Shown: positions 23,644 to 29,857 of the stretch, one piece after another
How the letters are laid out: every line of letters starts with the position of its first letter
How positions within the stretch are numbered: position 1 is the stretch's first letter
Origin: Bacteroidales bacterium
Lineage (GTDB): Bacteria > Bacteroidota > Bacteroidia > Bacteroidales > UBA932
NCBI GenBank assembly: GCA_024401865.1
Contig: JAKSKI010000015.1
Coordinates: 1-32,601, forward strand
DNA length: 32,601 nt
Direction of reading: 5' to 3'
Notes under the pieces: generated by a model
Told to the model about the DNA's origin: nothing
The model's input: the letters and a program-made list of their open reading frames with translations, nothing else
Databases searched by the model: none
Program-made: the position numbers and the translations under genes

Positions 23644-25086
23644 TTATCTTACTTCTTCAATGTCCCAGTCATCCGTGCGGAAAGGTGCCGCAGGGATGCC
23701 GTAGTTGTTGTATACCGAACCTGCGCTCCAGTCGCGGAAGCAGTATCTGACAGCCACCGGCTCCGCCACTTCGGGACAAGTCACCTCGATGGTGCAGTTG
23801 CCCTTATGCCAAAGCCTTCCGACAGCAGGATGAAACACCTTGTCGGCACCGGCCACTTCGAATCCTCCCAAATCGGTTCCCATAGGTGAGAGAGCTCCGG
23901 CTTCAAGGGTCACGTATGCCTTGCCGTCCTTGAATTCCACTCTCTTGTAAGTGGGGGCGTCAGCTTCTATCATGTCCCAGCCGTAGTCGTGACAAAGTGC
24001 CAGATATGCGAGCCTCTGACCTACCTTCTGCTTCTCGCAGGGATGTATGGTGCCGAATTCGCCGATATCGCAGAGCACCGCCATTCCGCTGTGGGGAATG
24101 ACGGACAGGGTCTTCTGCTGGGCCTCGTTGAAATAACCGAGTTCGCAGTTACGCGGATCTTCGTATCTGTATGGAGCTATCTGCGCGAAATAAAACGGAG
24201 CGTCGGGCACCTCAAAACGGTCTCTCATCATTCTGACATAGGCTTCCTGAAGCCTTATGTACCGCTCAGGCTTGAATCTGTTGGACTCGCCCTGATACCA
24301 GATCATCCCCTTGAAAGTATAGGGCACCAGAGGCGCGACCTGGCCGTTGAAGAGCATACAGGGCACTGATATGGCCTTGACTTCGATATCGGGATTGTCC
24401 AGATACGCAAGGTCGTAATCGGGGAATTCGGTACTGATTGTCTGCCTGTCCATAAACGCCTCGATCTTGCACCCTCCCCAACTGGAGACTATGATGCCGA
24501 CAGGCACATCAGTTGCGGACTGGAGAGTCTCGGCAAAGAAATACGCAGTCGCACTGGTGACGGCGACGGTTGCGGGAGTGTGTTCCTCCCAGCTGCCCCT
24601 GCTCTCCTCCAGAGGTGTTCTGGATGCTTTGCGCTCTATGTTGCAGATGCGAATGGGCCTCGAAGGCCTGGCGGACACGATGTATTCCGTTCCGTTTCTG
24701 ACCGGTTGGCTGTTGTATCCCTTGACTGGCATTTCCATATTGGACTGACCCGAGCAGAACCAGACCTCACCTATGAGCACGTTCTTCAGTGTGACGGGCT
24801 GTCCGTCGCTGACGGTTATCTCATAGGGACCGCCTGCGGAAGGTGTGTCGATACGCACCAGCCATTTGCCGCTGTCAGGGTCCGCCACGGTCTTCACCCT
24901 GGCCTTGCTCCACGATGCGGAAACGGTGACGGTGCTGCCTGGAGCGGCCGTACCCCATATTGCGGCACGGGTCTGCTGCTGGAGTACCATATTGTCACTG
25001 ATCACCGAAGGGAGCGACACCCTGGCGTCAAGTTCTGACACGGCCGCAAAAGCCGTCAGTGCCAGTATTGTCAATATCCTTTTCAT
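23644..25086 (-). CDS. Secreted sialate O-acetylesterase (SASA family)
   Basis: A 480-residue SGNH-type hydrolase with a signal peptide (MKRILTILALTAFAAVSELDA, cleavage near residue 21). The nucleophile motif WFCSGQSNMEMP (about residues 112-123) contains the catalytic Ser. IWYQGESNRF (about residues 262-271) and the C-terminal GTIHPCEKQKVGQRLAYLA (catalytic His region, about residues 349-367) complete the active site. The family removes O-acetyl groups from sialic acids, and some relatives act on other acetylated sugars such as xylans. It lies in the same run as the EEP-fold lipoprotein (4 bp upstream) and precedes the alarmone gene by 1 bp. No sialidase or glycan-uptake genes are nearby. 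Confidence 0.92.
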   Translation of the reverse strand: MKRILTILALTAFAAVSELDARVSLPSVISDNMVLQQQTRAAIWGTAAPGSTVTVSASWSKARVKTVADPDSGKWLVRIDTPSAGGPYEITVSDGQPVTLKNVLIGEVWFCSGQSNMEMPVKGYNSQPVRNGTEYIVSARPSRPIRICNIERKASRTPLEESRGSWEEHTPATVAVTSATAYFFAETLQSATDVPVGIIVSSWGGCKIEAFMDRQTISTEFPDYDLAYLDNPDIEVKAISVPCMLFNGQVAPLVPYTFKGMIWYQGESNRFKPERYIRLQEAYVRMMRDRFEVPDAPFYFAQIAPYRYEDPRNCELGYFNEAQQKTLSVIPHSGMAVLCDIGEFGTIHPCEKQKVGQRLAYLALCHDYGWDMIEADAPTYKRVEFKDGKAYVTLEAGALSPMGTDLGGFEVAGADKVFHPAVGRLWHKGNCTIEVTCPEVAEPVAVRYCFRDWSAGSVYNNYGIPAAPFRTDDWDIEEVR

Positions 25087-25090
25087 ACTG

Positions 25091-25918
25091 TCAGAATTTG
25101 AGGGTCACGGTGATGGGATAATGGTCCGAAATGTACGGGATGCCGTCGTAGCTGTCCCTCAGCACCCGGAAGTTGTCACAGGAATCGAATCCGGAGTAAT
25201 AGATGTAATCTATGGCTCTGGCCAGCTCACCCTCCTTGCCGAAGCCGTTGTAGGTAATGCCTGTATCCGTCACGGGGGCCTCCCTCCGGGCGCTCTTCAT
25301 CCTCAGGTCGAGGTCATCCAGACAGGGATCATCCTCCGTGGTATTGAAATCGCCCGTAAGCACCATGGGCAGTCCGTCCGGATTCATTGCGGCTATCCTG
25401 TCCACTATGAGTATCAGGCCGTTGCGGCGGGCCTGGGCGCCTATATGGTCGAGATGGGTGTTGACATAGAAGAATTCCCTGCCCCCCTTCTTCATCTTGA
25501 GCCTGGTCCAGGTGGCGGTACGCGGGTAGGCCGCATCCCAGCCCTTGGAGGGCTCGTCCGGGGTATCGGAGAGCCAGTAGGTCCCCCAATCCAGCAGCTC
25601 GAACTTGTCCGAATTGTAGAATACGGACATCCTCTCTCCCTTTTCGGAACCGTCATCACGGCCCACACCTACGCTGCGGTAGCAGGGGAGGCTGTCGGTA
25701 ATGTACGAGACCTGGTATCCGTGCGCCTCCTGAACCCCGAAGACATCAGGCTTGACTTCCCTCAGCATAGTGAGCGTTGCGTGGCAGCGATTGTCCCAAT
25801 GATTGATGCCATCGGGAGAATTGCCCTGGCGCATATTGTACGACATAACCTGAAGTTCGGTCTGCGAGCAGGCGGCGAACATCAGGACAAACGGAAGGAG
25901 GAGAAGGAATTTGCGCAT
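25091..25918 (-). CDS. Endonuclease/exonuclease/phosphatase-fold lipoprotein
   Basis: A 275-residue protein with a lipoprotein-type signal MRKFLLLLPFVLMFAAC, Cys17 being the likely lipidation site. The EEP motifs are complete: SYNMRQGN (metal-binding Asn), DVFGVQEAH (catalytic Glu), FFYVNTHLDHIG, LTGDFNTT and the C-terminal SDHYPIT. The fold is shared by nucleases, sphingomyelinases, inositol phosphatases and deadenylases. For an envelope-anchored member a phosphodiesterase or glycan/phospholipid role is more likely than DNA repair, but the substrate is not visible. It lies 6 bp after the dehydrogenase and 4 bp before the esterase. Confidence 0.9.
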   Translation of the reverse strand: MRKFLLLLPFVLMFAACSQTELQVMSYNMRQGNSPDGINHWDNRCHATLTMLREVKPDVFGVQEAHGYQVSYITDSLPCYRSVGVGRDDGSEKGERMSVFYNSDKFELLDWGTYWLSDTPDEPSKGWDAAYPRTATWTRLKMKKGGREFFYVNTHLDHIGAQARRNGLILIVDRIAAMNPDGLPMVLTGDFNTTEDDPCLDDLDLRMKSARREAPVTDTGITYNGFGKEGELARAIDYIYYSGFDSCDNFRVLRDSYDGIPYISDHYPITVTLKF

Positions 25919-25924
25919 ACGGAA

Positions 25925-26719
25925 TTAGAGTTTATAGTAACTGCTGAGTATCGAAGAAAACCATCTCTGGGGCAGGATTCTCTTGAGTATGGTCGAGAGA
26001 TACTGCTCGAAAGTGGATATGACATACGCGCAGCGGGGTCTTCTGGCGGAAACTATCCTGCTGATTCTGCGGGCAAGGTATTCGGGCTTGAGCCCTGTCT
26101 GCTCGTCATTTTCGATGCTGGCCAGAGATTCCGCATACGTCTTGTAGACCTGGAAGGCTTCAGGGTCCGTGACGGACTGGCGGCGGGAGGTGAATGCCGT
26201 GGCGAAATCACCCGGTTCTATGAGCACCACGTCGATGCCGAAGTTCCTGACCTCCATCCTGAGAGCCTCGCAATAGCCTTCGATCGCAAACTTGCTGGCG
26301 CTGTACAGCCCCTGGAAAGGCAATCCCATCAGTCCTCCGATACTGCTGAAGCATATGATTCTGCCTGAACCCCGGCTTCTCATCACGGGCAGGACATAGT
26401 GAAGGAATCTCACCATCCCCATCCAGTTGACGTCCATCTGCATCTCGGCGCTCTCGAGGGAACAGAACTCCAGAGGTCCGCCTATGCCCATCCCCGCATT
26501 GTTGATGAACACATCTATGCGTCCCTCTTCAGAGACTACCCGGTCGACCACAGCCTTGCACTCCGCAGCATTGCGGACATCAGCCTTGAGATAGGTCACG
26601 CCGGGCACGGGTTCGCTCTCACGGCGATAGGTTCCGTACACCTTATGGCCGTCTGCACTCAGTCTTTGGGCCATTGCTCTGCCGAATCCGGACGTAATGC
26701 CTGTTATCAGAATAATCAT
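25925..26719 (-). CDS. Short-chain dehydrogenase/reductase (SDR)
   Basis: A 264-residue classical SDR. The N-terminal TGITSGFG motif (residues 6-13) binds NAD(P), with NNAG at 73-76. The active-site Ser (about residue 126, SS near IICFSSIGG) and Tyr139-x-x-x-Lys143 (YSASK) are present. The Arg-rich segment YRRESE after the second strand hints at NADP(H), but this is weak evidence. The C-terminal part carries ILKRILPQRW, a basic amphipathic end. Substrate unknown. A candidate promoter lies directly upstream. Confidence 0.93.
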   Translation of the reverse strand: MIILITGITSGFGRAMAQRLSADGHKVYGTYRRESEPVPGVTYLKADVRNAAECKAVVDRVVSEEGRIDVFINNAGMGIGGPLEFCSLESAEMQMDVNWMGMVRFLHYVLPVMRSRGSGRIICFSSIGGLMGLPFQGLYSASKFAIEGYCEALRMEVRNFGIDVVLIEPGDFATAFTSRRQSVTDPEAFQVYKTYAESLASIENDEQTGLKPEYLARRISRIVSARRPRCAYVISTFEQYLSTILKRILPQRWFSSILSSYYKL

Positions 26720-26722
26720 AGC

Positions 26723-27928
26723 CTACAAATATAACAAAATCTTTCGATATGCCGAATATGCCGTACTCCAAGCCGCCTGCAAATTGAAACCACCCGTCAC
26801 TGCGTCAACATCCAGCACTTCTCCGGCGAAGAACAGGCCGCTGCAGTTGCGGGACTCCATTGTGCCGGGGTCCACCGATGACAGGGACACCCCTCCGCAA
26901 GTCACGAATTCCTCCTTGTAAGAGCCCTTGCCGGCAATGGCATACGTATCTGCCGTCAGGGCCGACACCAGCCTGTTGAATACCTTGGCTCCGACTTCGG
27001 ACCATCTTGCATCCTCCCTCAATCCCGCCCGGTTGAGAATATGCTTCCAGAGCCTGTCACTAAGGCCGTCGGGATGAACGCTGGATACGAATTTCGAGGC
27101 ATTCTCACCACGGGCCGACTCGGCCCACCGGCGGATCCCATCCTCGGAAGAGCCTGTCCAGTTGACCGTCAGGGCCGATTTCCATCCCCTTTCAGCAAGA
27201 TGACGGGCGGCATACGAACTCAATCTGAGCACCGCGGGTCCGCTCACACCCCAATCGGTCACCAGCAACGGGCCGGAAGCGCGGAATCCGGTGCCGGCAA
27301 TTCCGACAACAGCTTCAGGAGCCACCGATCCCATAAGCGCCCTCAGCGCGGAATCTTCGATGCGGAAGGTATACAGGGAAGGTACGGCGGGAACCGTCTC
27401 CGCCCCCAGCGATTCTGCAAGAGCGGCTGTTCCTCCTCCGGAAGCTATCACCAGGATATCGGCCACGCCGACGGAGCCATCAGTGAAGTCCAGCTTGAAA
27501 CCGTCTTCCCTTACCACTGAGGCCACCCTGCTCCCGCAACGCAGTTTCACCCCTCCGCGGCGCATCATCCCGGACAGGGTTCCGACCACTTCCCGGGCAT
27601 CGTCCGATACGGGGAACACTCTTCCGTCAGGCTGCGTATAGAGTCTGACCCCGGCGTTTTCGAACCAGGCCACGGTATCCCGGGGACCGAACGCCGAGAG
27701 AGCCCTTTTCATAAGGTTGTATCCTCTGGGATAGACATCCCTGAGATTGTCGACAGAGGCGAAGGAATTGGTGATATTGCACCTTCCTCCTCCCGTAAGG
27801 GCAAGTTTCGCCATTGCAGAGGGGCCGGATTCATAAACGGTCACGTCTGCACCGGGAACGTCTTTCACGATGTTGGCGGCACAGAAACATCCGGCCGCAC
27901 CTCCTCCTATTATGGCTATTCTTTTCAA
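26723..27928 (-). CDS. BaiN/HI0933-family NAD(P)/FAD-dependent oxidoreductase
   Basis: A 401-residue flavoprotein. The N-terminal Rossmann motif IIGGGAAG (residues 6-13) binds FAD. LALTGGGRCNITNS (about residues 43-56) is the characteristic HI0933 signature. The C-terminal FAGEVLDVDAVTGGFNLQAA (about residues 369-388) is the closing FAD-contact segment. Family members are FAD reductases, with BaiN linked to bile-acid dehydroxylation; the role here is not established. The start codon is TTG at 27926-27928, within a TTGA overlap with the nadE stop. No alternative ATG preserves the Rossmann motif. Confidence 0.92.
   Translation of the reverse strand: MKRIAIIGGGAAGCFCAANIVKDVPGADVTVYESGPSAMAKLALTGGGRCNITNSFASVDNLRDVYPRGYNLMKRALSAFGPRDTVAWFENAGVRLYTQPDGRVFPVSDDAREVVGTLSGMMRRGGVKLRCGSRVASVVREDGFKLDFTDGSVGVADILVIASGGGTAALAESLGAETVPAVPSLYTFRIEDSALRALMGSVAPEAVVGIAGTGFRASGPLLVTDWGVSGPAVLRLSSYAARHLAERGWKSALTVNWTGSSEDGIRRWAESARGENASKFVSSVHPDGLSDRLWKHILNRAGLREDARWSEVGAKVFNRLVSALTADTYAIAGKGSYKEEFVTCGGVSLSSVDPGTMESRNCSGLFFAGEVLDVDAVTGGFNLQAAWSTAYSAYRKILLYL
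26726..26733 (-). promoter_or_regulatory. Candidate -7 element of an SDR promoter
   Basis: The minus strand reads TATATTTG, an exact TAnnTTTG match, with TTC about 20 bases upstream as a possible degenerate -33 TTG. Initiation 5-7 bases downstream would fall on or next to the ATG at 26717-26719, giving a nearly leaderless transcript. The element begins one base beyond the flavoprotein stop codon, inside its coding end. Confidence 0.5.
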
Positions 27929-28644
27929 AGGCTGAAGCTCTCGGGCATCTCCATCTTGAACAGGTTGCGCCGGTGCATCGAATCTATCTTCTCCCTTATG
28001 GCAGGATCATCACATTCTCCGGTGCGGATATATCTGTCGAGCACTTCGTAGGTGAATCCGAATTTCTGCTCGTCCGAACAACTGTGAGGAAGTCCGTCAT
28101 CGGGGGTCTTGTCCACCCAGCGGGAAGGGATGCCGAGAGAATGGCCTATGCCGCGTATCTCCTGAACCACGAGTTCTCCTAAGGGGCTGAAATCCCCGAC
28201 ACTGTCACCCCAGCGTGTGGCATATCCCACCCAGTTCTCCGAAAGGTTGCAGGTGTTGGCCACGCGGCCGTTGAGGGATTGGGACACGGCATAGAGCACG
28301 GACATCCTCACCCTCGGCGGAATGTTCTGCTCCGCCTGGGCCGACAGCGTAACCCTCTCCGATACCACGGAGAAGGAGTCGATGATGTCTCCTATCGGGA
28401 CGCACAGGTACCGGATACCGAGATAGCGGCATATCTGGTCCGCCTCGTTGAGACTCTGCCCCCGGGAGGGCATGGCCACGCCCACTACCCTGTCCGGTCC
28501 GAGCGCCTCCGCACACAGAGCGGCCGCCACGGTGCTGTCCTTGCCTCCGCTCATGCCGAGCACGGCGACACTGTCTTTGCCGTTGGCATCGAACCAGTCG
28601 CGTATCCATCGTACGCAACGGTCTTTCATTTCCGAGTATTCCAT
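27925..28644 (-). CDS. nadE: NH3-dependent NAD+ synthetase
   Basis: A 239-residue N-type ATP pyrophosphatase that adenylates nicotinate adenine dinucleotide and amidates it to NAD+. The P-loop LGMSGGKDSTVAAAL has SGGKDS at residues 32-37, and GYATRWGDSVGDFSPLGEL (about residues 158-176) is the conserved substrate loop. The protein lacks the N-terminal nitrilase glutaminase domain found in longer NadE, so it uses ammonia directly or a partner. The ATG at 28644 follows the PD40 stop by 13 bp. An imperfect -7 box (minus TACTTTCG, about 28646-28653) lies in that gap. Confidence 0.95.
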   Translation of the reverse strand: MEYSEMKDRCVRWIRDWFDANGKDSVAVLGMSGGKDSTVAAALCAEALGPDRVVGVAMPSRGQSLNEADQICRYLGIRYLCVPIGDIIDSFSVVSERVTLSAQAEQNIPPRVRMSVLYAVSQSLNGRVANTCNLSENWVGYATRWGDSVGDFSPLGELVVQEIRGIGHSLGIPSRWVDKTPDDGLPHSCSDEQKFGFTYEVLDRYIRTGECDDPAIREKIDSMHRRNLFKMEMPESFSL

Positions 28645-28657
28645 AACGAAAGTAGAA

Positions 28658-29764
28658 CTATCTGCTGTATACGACCGTGACCGGGGAACCCATCCTGTGC
28701 CTTGTGAATTCGAAGGCGGGGGCGGACGAGGCTTCCCTCTCCTCCTCCATAAAGCCGGAAATGTCTATCTCCACTCCGTTCAGGAGGAAATCCGTCTCGA
28801 TGTCACGGAGTTCGCGTGAAGCTTTGTCAAGTTCTGCACGGATGCCCGTCATATTCATTTCCCCTTCGGCGAGTTCGGATGCTATGCGGGCCTTTTCTTC
28901 TCCCTCGGCGAGGAGGTAGCGGTCTCTGAGCCTGTCCAGTTCGCGTGAAGCCTCGGACACACGGTTGCGGTATGACCTGACCTCTGCTATCTTCTCCATA
29001 TACCTGCCCGTCTGTTCGTCGCGTATGACAGGTCCGGGCGCCGCAGGATCTTCGGTACGGGGGTTCAGTCCGGCTATCTGGCGAAGTTTCACCGGATCGC
29101 TCACCACCGAATGGACAGGATTGGCCTCATATTCGACGACATAGACGTTGACGCTGTCGGCCGTGCACTCCCTGTTGGAAGCGAAAATGCTGAAACGTCC
29201 GTCTTCGGTATTGACAAAGAGGAAATCGTCATACGGCGAAGAATAAGGGAATCCGAGATTCTCCGGCTCTCCCCAGTCTCCGCGGGACTCGTCCCATCGG
29301 CTGACATAGAGGTCGTATCCCCCCATTCCGTACAGATCCCTGGAAGCGAAATATCTTTCTTGTCCGCATATCATAGGCAGGAATTCTAGGGAATCCCTGA
29401 CAGGGAGGCGAAGAGTGTCGGTCTTGTCCGGAGTGCCGAACACAAAGGCGGAAGTATCCCGGACCGCATGCCAGGAGAGGTCATCCAAAGGGTAATAGAG
29501 GAAGAATTCGTCCCTGTGGAATCTCTTTCTGGCCACTACCGCCGGCTGCTGGCAATACTCGGTGAGGCTGATGCCGTTCTCCGCCCAGCGTGCCGCCTGC
29601 TCGAAAGGCGCCCTTTTCAGGGAATCGGCATACAGTTCCAGAGAATCCCTGTATTCGGCCAGAGCCCCGTCAAAGTCGTATTCGTACATTTTGCGCATAT
29701 TCTGGCCCGAAACCGCAATACCGCAAAAAGCCATAATGACAACAGTAAACAGCTTTCTCTTCAT
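28658..29764 (-). CDS. Exported PD40 (beta-propeller repeat) protein with C-terminal coiled coil
   Basis: A 368-residue protein with signal peptide MKRKLFTVVIMAFCGIAVSGQ (cleavage near residue 20). Residues about 125-225 show the PD40/WD40-like signature of Bacteroidota envelope proteins: YFASRDLYGMGGYDLYVS, WGEPENLGFPYSSPYDDFLF and IFASNRE. Residues about 250-325 are heptad-rich and charged (long Arg/Glu/Leu helix), a likely coiled coil. The C terminus lacks an OmpA-like domain that usually accompanies these repeats, as in type IX secretion PorE-like proteins. Its role is unknown. The gene heads the long minus-strand run. Confidence 0.78.
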   Translation of the reverse strand: MKRKLFTVVIMAFCGIAVSGQNMRKMYEYDFDGALAEYRDSLELYADSLKRAPFEQAARWAENGISLTEYCQQPAVVARKRFHRDEFFLYYPLDDLSWHAVRDTSAFVFGTPDKTDTLRLPVRDSLEFLPMICGQERYFASRDLYGMGGYDLYVSRWDESRGDWGEPENLGFPYSSPYDDFLFVNTEDGRFSIFASNRECTADSVNVYVVEYEANPVHSVVSDPVKLRQIAGLNPRTEDPAAPGPVIRDEQTGRYMEKIAEVRSYRNRVSEASRELDRLRDRYLLAEGEEKARIASELAEGEMNMTGIRAELDKASRELRDIETDFLLNGVEIDISGFMEEEREASSAPAFEFTRHRMGSPVTVVYSR

Positions 29765-29771
29765 ATTCTCG

Positions 29772-29779
29772 CAAATTTA
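29772..29779 (-). promoter_or_regulatory. Candidate -7 element of the PD40 gene promoter
   Basis: The minus strand reads TAAATTTG, an exact TAnnTTTG match only 7 bases upstream of the ATG (29762-29764). Predicted initiation about 7 bases downstream falls at the start codon, so the message would be nearly leaderless. No convincing -33 TTG was seen. Confidence 0.45.
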
Positions 29780-29802
29780 TTCATTTCTTTGAAAAAATGT
29801 AG

Positions 29803-29810
29803 TAAATTTG
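29803..29810 (+). promoter_or_regulatory. Candidate -7 element of the secDF promoter
   Basis: The plus strand reads TAAATTTG, an exact TAnnTTTG match 47 bases before the secDF ATG. Initiation near 29817 would leave a leader of about 40 bases, A/T-rich and without a Shine-Dalgarno sequence. The -33 region lacks a clear TTG. Confidence 0.55.
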
Positions 29811-29857
29811 TAGGCTTATTTGCGAAATTTTAATATCAAAAACAATTTAATACAGTT

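Noticed and set aside
24845..26368. A 507-codon plus-strand frame across the esterase, EEP and SDR genes
   Set aside because: It crosses three genes with intact motifs on the other strand and encodes no recognisable protein.
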